Shown one piece after another: positions 1 to 6,500 of a DNA stretch of 9,565 bases (positions are counted from its first letter, which is position 1; each line of letters begins with the position of its first letter). The DNA comes from Gammaproteobacteria bacterium. Lineage in GTDB: Bacteria > Pseudomonadota > Gammaproteobacteria > GCF-002020875. The notes beneath the pieces are model-generated. The model made no database searches, was not told the DNA's origin, and worked only from the letters and a program-made list of their open reading frames with translations. A program made the position numbers and the translations under genes. Location: positions 1 to 9,565 of the forward strand of contig JABHIC010000090.1 of NCBI GenBank assembly GCA_018671205.1, read 5' to 3'.

Positions 1-23
1 AACCCCATCAGTCCAGTTTGCCC

Positions 24-210
24 TGACGTGGTCAACTAAAACTGGACACCCAATTAAGCCATTTTCTTCAATTCTAGTTTCTGTTGTTCAAAATCATTGG
101 GGCTCATATATCCCAGGTTAAGAGTGCAGGCGGTCACTGTTGTACCACATAGCAATGTAGTCCAATACGTCCTGCTGTGCCTCATACCGGGTCTGATAGC
201 TTCTCCATTG
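24..210 (-). pseudogene. IS3-family transposase (OrfB) C-terminal remnant, frameshifted
   Basis: Reading the minus strand from 210 gives W-R-S-Y-Q-T-R-Y-E-A-Q-Q-D-V-L-D-Y-I, then A-M-W-Y-N-S-D-R-L-H-S. This is the conserved end of IS3-family DDE transposases (the YN..R.H region). An extra base in the run at 117-120 breaks the frame exactly where family members read H-S-Y-L-G-Y. After the shift the protein continues G-Y-M-S-P-N-D-F-E-Q-Q-K and ends K-K-M-A at a TAA at 54-56. Only about 50 codons remain; the catalytic D, D and E lie upstream and are absent. The outer end is probably at 24, where the sequence starts TGACGTGG, since IS3-family termini commonly begin TGA. An inverted repeat (11-19 with 39-47) lies across this end. 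The remnant stops abruptly at 210, where an IS21-like end begins. It cannot be active by itself. Confidence 0.75.
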
Positions 211-270
211 TGTCAATCAGCATTGAAAATTAACCCCCCTTCAGCGCCGAATTTTGATCCCCCTATTTCT
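211..270. mobile_element. Probable IS21-family element terminus (remnant)
   Basis: The segment starts with TGT and contains two spaced, similar blocks: GAAAATTAACCCCCCT at 225-240 and GAATTTTGATCCCCCT at 249-264. Repeated A/T-rich blocks ending in a C run just inside a TGT terminus are typical of IS21-family ends, where they act as transposase binding sites. No istA or istB coding sequence follows, so this is only an end. It abuts the broken IS3 transposase at 210/211, which suggests it inserted into that gene before most of both elements was lost. The family assignment is from pattern memory and is tentative. Confidence 0.4.
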
Positions 271-354
271 CTGATTCCATCCTCTGCTTGACGCGGTTTT
301 GATGGAGAGGCGAAGAACGTAAGCGACCGTGAAGGCGACCGTAGAACTATGCCC
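271..354. other. Non-coding spacer with a short tandem motif
   Basis: No gene is seen between the IS debris and the terminator. GCGACCGT occurs twice, at 323-330 and 335-342, a 12-base spacing. No function is proposed. Confidence 0.3.
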
Positions 355-390
355 AAAGAAAAAGGGTTACCGAATTAACGGTGACCCCTT
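355..390 (-). terminator. Rho-independent terminator after the tRNA and MMS operon
   Basis: On the minus strand, AAGGGGTCACCG (390-379) pairs with CGGTAACCC (372-364) across a six-base loop. There is one C-A mismatch in the stem and a G-U pair near the base. A T run with one interruption follows (363-355). It lies 8 bases past the encoded CCA of the tRNA, so it can end transcripts that run through rpoD and the tRNA. Confidence 0.7.
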
Positions 391-398
391 GATATAGT

Positions 399-475
<77 letters not shown>

Positions 476-496
476 GAAAGTGTTGTTGATCTGTTT

Positions 497-2329
497 TTAG
501 CCGGCATCCAGGTAGCTCTCCAGCTTATCCGAGCGAGATGGATGACGTAGCTTGCGTAGTGCCTTGGCCTCAATTTGACGAATACGCTCACGGGTGACAT
601 CAAACTGTTTGCCAACCTCTTCCAGTGTATGGTCTGTGTTCATGTCGATGCCAAAACGCATTCTTAGAACTTTTGCCTCGCGTGGTGTGAGGCCGGCTAG
701 AACATCCTGTACATCCTCGGAGAGGCCAATGGTGGTTGCGGACTGATCAGGCTGAACTACGTTGGTATCTTCAATAAAGTCACCGAGATTGGAGTCTTCG
801 TCATCACCAATCGGGGTCTCGGTTGAGATTGGTTCTTTGGCAATTTTCAGAACCTTGCGAATCTTATCCTCGGGGATATCCATCTTCTCTGCCAGCTCTT
901 CCGGGGTTGGTTCCCGGCCCATCTCCTGTAGTAGCTGACGCTGGATACGGTTCAGTTTGTTGATGGTCTCAATCATGTGAACCGGTATGCGGATTGTTCG
1001 TGCCTGGTCGGCAATAGAGCGGGTGATGGCCTGACGAATCCACCAGGTGGCATAGGTTGAGAATTTGAATCCACGACGATACTCGAACTTGTCGACGGCT
1101 TTCATCAGGCCGATATTACCCTCCTGGATCAGGTCGAGAAACTGTAGTCCACGGTTGGTATATTTTTTGGCGATGGAGATGACCAGCCGCAGGTTGGCCT
1201 CAATCATCTCTTTTTTCGCTCGGCGAGCCTTGCCTTCACCGATAGACATCATGCGATTGATCTCTTTCAGGCGATTGATAGACATTTCGCACTCATCTTC
1301 AAGGTTGAGCAGTTTTTTCTGTGCCCGTACAACGTCACGAGAGTAGCGTTTTAGTGGCGCGGAGAATTTCTTTTTGGCGGCAATCTGTCGATCAACCCAC
1401 TCCAGATTGGTCTCATTTTTTGGGAAAGAGGTGATGAAGTCTCTGCGCGGCATACCGGCACGGTCGACTGCGATATTCATGACGATGCGCTCGTTTTCGC
1501 GTACCCGAGTCATCGCGCTGCGGATATCGATGACCAGTCGATCAAGTAGTTTGGGGACCAGTTTGCACTGCATAAACTGATCGGCAATATCCCGGCGTAA
1601 CTGATCACAGTTTTCGTGCTCTTTACCGTGCTGTTTTTCGGCTTGTTCCAGCTGTTTGGAGAGGTCTGCAATCTGTTGCAGGCGTCCACTCATCATCTCT
1701 GGTGGAGGCCCGGTAAATCCCTCCTCCTCTGTTTTGGTGTCGCTGGATTCTGCGGCCTTGCTTTTATCTACCGCGCTACTGGTTGGTGGCTCCGGGCAAA
1801 AGTCGCAGAGCCCGGTGATAACTGAATTCAGCTCCTGGTCGCCTTTGTTGATCTTGTCAAACTCTTTGAGTAGCTCATCAATTGTGCTGGGGTAGAGGGC
1901 CAGGGCGTTCATCATCTGCCGCATTCCCCCCTCAATTCGTTTGGCGATAGCAATTTCACCCTCACGAGTGAGTAGCTCGACAGACCCCATTTCGCGCATA
2001 TACATGCGGACAGGGTCGGTGGTGCGTCCGGCCTCTCCCTCTGCGGAGAGTAGTACAGAGGCGGCCTCTGCGGCGGCCTCCTCGTCTGTGTCATCATTGC
2101 TGCTACCGGTCTCACCGGTGATTAGCATGTTTTCGGCATCGGGGGCTTTTTCAAGTACCTTGATGCCCATTGAGTTGATTACACCGATAACATTCTCAAT
2201 CTCATCGGTATCGGTGATCTCGTTTGGAAGCAGGTCATTGATCTCGCCATAGGTCAGGTATCCCTGCTCTTTTCCCTTGGCAATCAAGTTCTTGATTTCG
2301 TTTTCTTCGGCTTTAATGGGGTGAGGCAT
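497..2329 (-). CDS. rpoD: RNA polymerase housekeeping sigma factor RpoD (sigma-70)
   Basis: This is the primary sigma factor that directs core RNA polymerase to -10/-35 promoters. From the ATG at 2329 the protein has 610 aa, against about 613 in E. coli. Region 1.1 is at roughly residues 5-70. Region 1.2 begins at G-R-T-T-D-P-V-R-M-Y-M (about 101-135) and is followed by an acidic non-conserved insert. Region 2 (about 377-451) contains the -10 melting helix with S-T-Y-A-T-W-W-I-R-Q-A-I. Region 3 is about 452-525. Region 4 ends in the -35-binding helix-turn-helix L-E-E-V-G-K-Q-F-D-V-T-R-E-R-I-R-Q-I-E (569-587), and the C-terminus is E-S-Y-L-D. Regions 2 and 4 show no missing key residues. An in-frame GTG at 2344 would add five residues. 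Neither start has a clear Shine-Dalgarno sequence; the ATG is preferred because the extra residues are not typical of the family. It is the last protein gene of the MMS operon and has its own upstream promoter at 2380-2408. Confidence 0.98.
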   Translation of the reverse strand: MPHPIKAEENEIKNLIAKGKEQGYLTYGEINDLLPNEITDTDEIENVIGVINSMGIKVLEKAPDAENMLITGETGSSNDDTDEEAAAEAASVLLSAEGEAGRTTDPVRMYMREMGSVELLTREGEIAIAKRIEGGMRQMMNALALYPSTIDELLKEFDKINKGDQELNSVITGLCDFCPEPPTSSAVDKSKAAESSDTKTEEEGFTGPPPEMMSGRLQQIADLSKQLEQAEKQHGKEHENCDQLRRDIADQFMQCKLVPKLLDRLVIDIRSAMTRVRENERIVMNIAVDRAGMPRRDFITSFPKNETNLEWVDRQIAAKKKFSAPLKRYSRDVVRAQKKLLNLEDECEMSINRLKEINRMMSIGEGKARRAKKEMIEANLRLVISIAKKYTNRGLQFLDLIQEGNIGLMKAVDKFEYRRGFKFSTYATWWIRQAITRSIADQARTIRIPVHMIETINKLNRIQRQLLQEMGREPTPEELAEKMDIPEDKIRKVLKIAKEPISTETPIGDDEDSNLGDFIEDTNVVQPDQSATTIGLSEDVQDVLAGLTPREAKVLRMRFGIDMNTDHTLEEVGKQFDVTRERIRQIEAKALRKLRHPSRSDKLESYLDAG

Positions 2330-2379
2330 AGATACGTAAACCACGCTGATGAGGTTGATCGGTACGAAAATGACCGCAC

Positions 2380-2408
2380 ATTATACACTGTCAGGTGGGT
2401 GAAGTCAC
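2380..2408 (-). promoter_or_regulatory. Sigma-70 promoter in the dnaG-rpoD gap
   Basis: On the minus strand a perfect TATAAT (2385-2380) is preceded, with a 17-base spacer, by GTGACT (2408-2403), which matches TTGACA at four of six positions. The predicted transcript start is near 2373, giving a 30-45 base leader to rpoD. It would let rpoD be expressed apart from rpsU and dnaG, as the internal rpoD promoters of E. coli do. It may also be read by the RpoD protein itself, giving feedback. Confidence 0.6.
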
Positions 2409-2415
2409 GTGAAAT

Positions 2416-4173
2416 TTACGAACTTGAGAGCAGTTGTTGGAGTTGTCTCTTTTCGTCCGCAGAGAGGGCTCTCTGAGAAGATTGTCTGAGTAGTTGGTCG
2501 GTCTGTTGCTCCTGATGGAGCGACTTTAGTTTCTGCATGGCACCCGTAAACTCTTTTTCAATACCCTCTTCAGGAATATCCGGGGTCCACCGTGCGACCT
2601 TGTGTAGCAGGGACTCATCCTCTCTCCCACGCCACCGTTCAAGCAGTGCTGCGGTGCTAAGGTTGGGGGATTGATGCAGGGTTTCGATAACCTCATTTAA
2701 CAGAGTAACTCCGGGGGTATCGATCTGCTTGAGGTAGGTGGTCTCGGTTATCAACCGGATGAGTTGAGGGTGGTGCAGCAGTGTGGAGAGGGCGATGCGC
2801 ACGGGGGATGGGGAGGTGTTGCGAGAAGCTTGTTGTGGTTTTGGTTGTGCTGTGCGCGGAAAGGGGGGCTGTTGTTCTGTCGGCTCCAGTAGGTGGCTGG
2901 AGATGGTATCCGCCTCAATCTCAACCAGGGTAGAGAGCTGCTTGAACATCATTTCCCGAAACATACCCGCAGGCAGTCTGGAGAGTTTGGGGCGGGCGAG
3001 AGCCACCAGCTTTGCCCGCCCATCAATGGTATGGGGGTCAGTCTGCTCCTGTAGCTGGGTGAAAAAATAGTGGGATAGCGGAGTGGCCTGTGTAACCCGT
3101 TGTTCGAAATGTTGGGTGCCCTCCTTGCGTACCAGACTGTCGGGGTCCTCCCCATCCGGTAGAAACATAAAGAGGATCTCTCGCCCATCACGCATCAATG
3201 GGATTGCCGTATCCATCGCTTTTCGTGCGGCATCTCGTCCGGCACGATCTCCATCGAAACAGAAGATCACCCGGTTGACTGAGCGGAAGAGTTGGTAAAG
3301 GTGGTCGCTGGTGGTTGCTGTGCCTAGCGTGGCTACGCAGTAGCGGATGCCATATTGGGCGAGGGCCACGACATCCATATATCCCTCAACTACCAGGATT
3401 TGTGTCAGTGTGCGGCTGCTTTTCCGTGCCTGATAGAGACCATAGAGCTCTTTTCCTTTGTGAAATAGAGGGCTCTCGGGAGAGTTGAGATATTTGGGTT
3501 TTTCGTCGCCAAGAACGCGCCCTCCAAAGCCGATGATGCGCCCCCGGCTATCATGGATAGGGAAGATGATACGGTTGCGAAAACGATCATAGTGCCCTCC
3601 ATGATCTTTCTGAATCAACATTCCAGTGCGGGTGAGTTGGGCGGTGGTCTGCTCATCTTGTCCTATCTTCTCGTGTAGATGGCTCCACCCCTCGGGCGCA
3701 AAACCGAGTTGATAGCGGGCGGCAATCTCCCCGCTTAGGCCTCGCTCTTTCAGGTAGTCAACGGCACTATGCGCCTGAGGGTGGGATTTAAGTTGCTGCT
3801 GATACCACTCGCCCGCCTGTGTCATCAGGTGGAATAGGGGGGCGAGATTTTCACGAGGTTTTTCGCTCTCCTCTTCATGGGGTACCTCGATTCCTGCTTT
3901 AGCGGCAAGATCCTCTACCGCCTCAGGAAACGGCATATTCTCATACTCCATCAGGAAGCCGATGGCAGTACCATGGGCACCGCAACCGAAGCAGTGGTAG
4001 AACTGCTTGACTGGGCTGACGGTGAAAGAGGGGGTCTTCTCGTGATGGAAGGGGCAGCAGGCCTGAAATTCACGTCCCTTCTTGGTGAGTGGGACGCGGG
4101 TATCAATCACATCGATAATGTCGATGCGTGAGAGCAGTTCATCAATAAAGGTAGAGGGGATGCGACCAGCCAT
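2416..4173 (-). CDS. dnaG: DNA primase DnaG
   Basis: The 585-aa replicative primase makes RNA primers for Okazaki fragments and leading-strand starts, working with the DnaB helicase. The zinc-binding CHC2 domain has Cys40, His43, Cys61 and Cys64, the same spacing as E. coli DnaG. The catalytic core has the basic motif D-R-F-R-N-R-I at 196-202. The TOPRIM fold has the catalytic E-G-Y-M-D at 263-267, the metal-binding D-G-D at 307-309, and a D-P-D-S motif further on. A Pro/Gln-rich linker (around 433-450) leads to the C-terminal DnaB-interacting domain, which is diverged as usual. Length is near normal (E. coli 581). It sits 85 bp after yqeY and 71 bp before rpoD. The bases before the ATG on the coding strand (CCTCCACCT) are the opposite of a Shine-Dalgarno sequence, so translation is probably weak, which fits the low level of primase in cells. 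Confidence 0.98.
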   Translation of the reverse strand: MAGRIPSTFIDELLSRIDIIDVIDTRVPLTKKGREFQACCPFHHEKTPSFTVSPVKQFYHCFGCGAHGTAIGFLMEYENMPFPEAVEDLAAKAGIEVPHEEESEKPRENLAPLFHLMTQAGEWYQQQLKSHPQAHSAVDYLKERGLSGEIAARYQLGFAPEGWSHLHEKIGQDEQTTAQLTRTGMLIQKDHGGHYDRFRNRIIFPIHDSRGRIIGFGGRVLGDEKPKYLNSPESPLFHKGKELYGLYQARKSSRTLTQILVVEGYMDVVALAQYGIRYCVATLGTATTSDHLYQLFRSVNRVIFCFDGDRAGRDAARKAMDTAIPLMRDGREILFMFLPDGEDPDSLVRKEGTQHFEQRVTQATPLSHYFFTQLQEQTDPHTIDGRAKLVALARPKLSRLPAGMFREMMFKQLSTLVEIEADTISSHLLEPTEQQPPFPRTAQPKPQQASRNTSPSPVRIALSTLLHHPQLIRLITETTYLKQIDTPGVTLLNEVIETLHQSPNLSTAALLERWRGREDESLLHKVARWTPDIPEEGIEKEFTGAMQKLKSLHQEQQTDQLLRQSSQRALSADEKRQLQQLLSSS

Positions 4174-4258
4174 AGGTGGAGGATAGCATAGCCAAAATCT
4201 GGGTTTTCAGGGTTGAGGCGATTACTTAAAGGAGTCGGGAGCCTCTATGGCGTGGCTT

Positions 4259-4702
4259 CTAGCTTAGTTGTGCCTTGATCTTACCGCTCAATTGCCCCAT
4301 ATCGGCACGCCCCTGTGCCTTGGGTTTGATGATGGCCATTACCTTGCCCATCTCCTTCATGGAGGTGGCGCCCGTCTCGGTGATGGCCTGTTGAATCATC
4401 TCCTCAATCTCACTATCGGAGAGCGGTTCTGGCATGAACTCCTGGATGATAGCTACTTCGGCGATCTCGATGGTCGCCAGATCATCACGCCCGGCAGACT
4501 CAAACTGGGTGATCGAGTCCCTGCGCTGTTTGACCATCTTATCCAGGATTGTGAGCATCCGTGGCTCATCTACCTCGATACGCTCATCTACCTCGATCTG
4601 TTTAACCGCAGCTGTGACCATTCGCAAGAGCTTGAGGCGCTCTTTATCTTTGGCACGCATCGCCTCTTTGACGCTGCTGTTGATCTGTTCGAGGGTAGAC
4701 AT
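4259..4702 (-). CDS. yqeY: GatB/YqeY-domain protein
   Basis: A small cytosolic protein of 147 aa made up entirely of the YqeY domain, which is also found at the tail of the GatB subunit of the tRNA amidotransferase. The N-terminal half is helical and charged (K-E-A-M-R-A-K-D-K-E-R-L-K-L-L-R). The C-terminal half has the family signature M-G-K-V-M followed by I-K-P-K-A-Q-G-R-A-D-M near residues 117-133. The exact role is not established; by its GatB likeness it may bind tRNA or assist translation. It lies 24 bp after rpsU and 85 bp before dnaG, in the same direction, so it belongs to the MMS operon. This placement is shared by a number of gammaproteobacteria but not by E. coli. A weak purine stretch GAGAGA precedes the ATG at 4702. 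Full length, no defects seen. Confidence 0.95.
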   Translation of the reverse strand: MSTLEQINSSVKEAMRAKDKERLKLLRMVTAAVKQIEVDERIEVDEPRMLTILDKMVKQRRDSITQFESAGRDDLATIEIAEVAIIQEFMPEPLSDSEIEEMIQQAITETGATSMKEMGKVMAIIKPKAQGRADMGQLSGKIKAQLS

Positions 4703-4726
4703 GGTCTCTCGATATCTGTCTGCTAT

Positions 4727-4957
4727 TTAGCGGGAGAGGAGACCACGGTTACGACGCATGGTGCTGCGCTCGCGAGAGACACGCTTCTGAGTGCGCTTTA
4801 CAGCTGCGGCTGCCTTGCGTTTACGAACCTGTGTGGGCTTCTCGTAGAACTCGCGCTCACGAGCCTCGGCAACGGTGCCGGCCTTCTCAACCGCACGCTT
4901 GAAGCGGCGCAGTGCGTAGTCAAAATTTTCGTTTTCTCTAACTCGTATACTTGGCAT
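4727..4957 (-). CDS. rpsU: Small ribosomal subunit protein bS21
   Basis: A 76-aa, very basic 30S protein that sits near the 3' end of 16S rRNA and helps mRNA start-site selection. The N-terminus M-P-S-I-R-V-R-E-N-E and the motifs A-L-R-R-F-K-R, E-K-A-G and R-E-F-Y-E-K-P-T are diagnostic of bS21. The C-terminal tail is about five residues longer than the 71-aa E. coli protein, ending R-R-N-R-G-L-L-S-R. AAGGA at 4972-4968 lies 10 bases before the ATG and serves as the ribosome-binding site. It is the first gene of the MMS operon, directly downstream of the promoter at 5007-5035, and is divergent from the ligase gene. Confidence 0.97.
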   Translation of the reverse strand: MPSIRVRENENFDYALRRFKRAVEKAGTVAEAREREFYEKPTQVRKRKAAAAVKRTQKRVSRERSTMRRNRGLLSR

Positions 4958-5006
4958 TCGGGTTGTATCCTTGGTTTTTCAACCGATATTCACAAAAGAG
5001 CCGCGA

Positions 5007-5035
5007 ATTATACGGAGATGGCTGGAGACCTGCAA
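5007..5035 (-). promoter_or_regulatory. Sigma-70 promoter of the MMS operon
   Basis: On the minus strand a perfect TATAAT (5012-5007) follows TTGCAG (5035-5030; TTG matches the -35 consensus) with a 17-base spacer. The predicted start is near 5000, giving a leader of about 43 bases to rpsU. The -35 box covers the bases just before, and the first base of, the ligase ATG on the other strand, so the two genes share very little control space. No LexA box, as known upstream of E. coli rpsU, is visible here. Confidence 0.6.
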
Positions 5036-5904
5036 TGTTTTTCAATAGGATTGGGAAGGTAAATTGGTGCTTGGTGGGGGCTGTGTGGTTATGGCTCATC
5101 AGTAGTGCAGGGGCCTCTGCTGAAACAGACCCAGGGCCGGTGCCACTACTGGCCAAGGTCTACCGCTCTTCTATTGACTTATCTAACTGGTGGGTGAGTG
5201 AGAAGCTGGATGGGGTACGGGCCATTTGGGACGGGAAAGCGCTGCACTTTCGTAGTGGCCGACCAATTTATGCGCCGGTCTGGTTTACTCAGGATTTCCC
5301 ACCACAGCCGCTGGATGGGGAGCTATGGATGGGGCGAGGTACTTTTGAGCGGCTCTCTGGCGTCGTGCGCAAGCAGAACCCTGTCGAGCGAGAGTGGAGG
5401 GCGGTACGCTATAAGGTATTTGAACTGCCGGAGGCGGAAGGTACTTTCACCCAACGTATTCAACAGATGGAGCAGTGGGTTCAGCAGGCCGCGCCGCCCT
5501 GGCTTCAGTTGGTGGAACAGCGTCGTGTAGAGAGTGAGGCGGCCTTGATGCAGTGGCTAGATGAGGTGACCACTCAGGGGGGAGAGGGGCTGATGCTTCA
5601 TTATGCCGACTCTCTCTATCATGGTGGGAGAAGTAATGATCTGTTGAAGCTGAAATCCTGGCGGGATGCGGAGGCTACCGTGGTGGAAATTTTGCCCGGA
5701 AAAGGGAAGAATAAGGGGCGAATGGGGGCGCTGCTGGTGGAGAGTAGAGAGGGGGTGCGCTTCCGCATTGGTAGCGGATTCAGTGAAGAAGAGCGGCAGA
5801 ACCCACCGCAGAGAGGGGCACTCGTCACTTTTAAATATACCGGAACAACCCGCCGGGGGCTGCCCAGGTTTCCCAGTTTTATGCGTATACGGGAGGAGTA
5901 TTGA
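5035..5904 (+). CDS. Exported ATP-dependent DNA ligase, LigE type
   Basis: A 289-aa minimal ATP-dependent DNA ligase that would seal nicks by lysine adenylation. The nucleotidyltransferase motifs are in order: motif I K57-L-D-G60 (adenylated lysine K57), motif III D-G-E-L-W at 94-98, motif IIIa V-R-Y-K-V-F-E-L at 124-131, motif IV E-G-L-M-L at 184-188, and motif V L-L-K-L-K at 203-207. An OB-fold domain follows to the C-terminus. The N-terminus has a basic start, a hydrophobic stretch at residues 11-24 and an A-S-A site before E30: a signal peptide, so the enzyme probably acts in the periplasm. LigE proteins of Haemophilus and Neisseria have the same build and have been linked to DNA uptake or extracellular DNA; the role here is inferred. 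The ATG at 5035 is chosen because GGAGA (5024-5028) lies 6 bases upstream and the signal peptide begins properly. An in-frame TTG at 4951 would overlap rpsU and is rejected. Confidence 0.93.
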   Translation: MFFNRIGKVNWCLVGAVWLWLISSAGASAETDPGPVPLLAKVYRSSIDLSNWWVSEKLDGVRAIWDGKALHFRSGRPIYAPVWFTQDFPPQPLDGELWMGRGTFERLSGVVRKQNPVEREWRAVRYKVFELPEAEGTFTQRIQQMEQWVQQAAPPWLQLVEQRRVESEAALMQWLDEVTTQGGEGLMLHYADSLYHGGRSNDLLKLKSWRDAEATVVEILPGKGKNKGRMGALLVESREGVRFRIGSGFSEEERQNPPQRGALVTFKYTGTTRRGLPRFPSFMRIREEY

Positions 5905-5947
5905 GGTTATAGTTCAATGTTAGGGTTAAGGGGTGAAAACATGTCGG

Positions 5948-5973
5948 GAGACTAGGAGTAGCTCTCTTGTTTG
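5948..5973 (+). terminator. Weak hairpin terminator candidate after the ligase gene
   Basis: GAGACTA (5948-5954) can pair with TAGCTCTC (5959-5966) across a GGAG loop with one bulged C. A poor T tract (TTGTTT) follows. It is the only hairpin in the right place after the ligase stop; strength is doubtful. Confidence 0.35.
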
Positions 5974-5989
5974 GATAACCTTTTATGAA

Positions 5990-6103
5990 TCAATCTCTTT
6001 TCCAGTGCCCAGATTTTCCCCCACGCTTCTCCAGTAGCCGCACTCCCCCCATCTCCATGCCACGATCCACCGCTTTACACATATCGTAGATGGTGAGTAA
6101 CAT
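5990..6103 (-). pseudogene. moaC: moaC C-terminal remnant (cyclic pyranopterin monophosphate synthase)
   Basis: Minus-strand translation from 6103 gives M-L-L-T-I-Y-D-M-C-K-A-V-D-R-G-M, then V-R-L-L-E-K-R-G-G-K-S-G-H-W-K at about 6043-5999, and ends at a TGA at 5990-5992. This is the end of MoaC, which converts the GTP-derived intermediate to cyclic pyranopterin monophosphate in molybdenum cofactor synthesis. The Y-D-M-C-K motif, with its catalytic Asp, and the conserved G-G-K-S-G are kept. About 38 codons of a normal ~160 remain. Likeness stops near 6100, and an in-frame stop is met at 6122-6124, so the first three quarters of the gene are missing. Either a deletion removed it, or an element inserted within moaC and its 5' part lies beyond the window. 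No function is expected. Confidence 0.8.
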
Positions 6104-6500
6104 ATTGATATTGAAAGGTTGTTATCTTCACTTTGGTTGGTTTTGTCCATCTCGGTTGGACAGGAACTGGACAAGTCCTAGCTTCAGACTCCTAATGACC
6201 AGTTGCAGTGTGATTATACCTCATGGGGATGTCTACGACCAAAGACGAATCTGATCTTACTTGATCAGTGGTTTGGGGGTGGAGGTCAGACCTCAGATCT
6301 TATGCCTTCAGGCTGGCACATAGGGGGCCATAGGGGGTGGGTGCATACTGTATAGCAGGCTCTCATGTTTTTTGGGTGATTTTTGAGACCCTGAAAAACT
6401 TTCTCGTCAAGTATAGACGTGGCCATTGAGTAGCTGAAGAGTTTTTTCTACCCCTATTTTAAGTAGTGTCCTGATTACACGCTCAGAGCCCCCCCCCTCT
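6104..6500. other. Non-coding interval with hairpins and short repeats, probable edge of a mobile element
   Basis: No supported gene on either strand. Visible structure: an inverted repeat CTGATC/GATCAG with a six-base loop (6251-6268); a palindrome GAGGTC-A-GACCTC (6282-6294); a direct repeat CATAGGGGG (6319-6327 and 6329-6337) within a G-rich stretch; and a C9 run (6489-6497) ending three bases before the stop codon of the primase-helicase gene. A minus-strand TATAAT (6218-6213) with a poor -35 TTGGTC (6242-6237, spacer 18) could be a promoter pointing at the moaC remnant. No terminator with a good T run is seen after the primase-helicase gene. The junction between native DNA and the presumed element should fall in this interval. 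Confidence 0.45.

Noticed and set aside
97..291. A 64-codon plus-strand open frame
   Set aside because: It runs antisense through the IS3 remnant and the IS21-like end and has no recognisable product.
4174..4258. Terminator between yqeY and dnaG, as between rpsU and dnaG in E. coli
   Set aside because: Only a five-pair GAGGC/GCCTC stem with a long loop and no T run is visible.
4951..5034. Upstream TTG start for the DNA ligase
   Set aside because: It would overlap the rpsU start and place 28 extra residues before the signal peptide; the ATG at 5035 has a good ribosome-binding site.
4268..5062. Long open frame on the plus strand opposite yqeY and rpsU (264 codons)
   Set aside because: It is antisense to two firmly identified conserved genes and its translation resembles no family; it is a by-product of their codon use.
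5983..6174. A 63-codon minus-strand open frame starting M-S-S-S-C-P-T
   Set aside because: It lies in a different frame from the MoaC remnant over the same bases; the MoaC match explains the sequence better.
6345..6360. LexA-like site around CTGTATAGCAG
   Set aside because: The spacing does not fit CTGT-N8-ACAG, and there is no promoter beside it.
6104..6500. CRISPR array
   Set aside because: Repeats are short, only two copies, and not regularly spaced.
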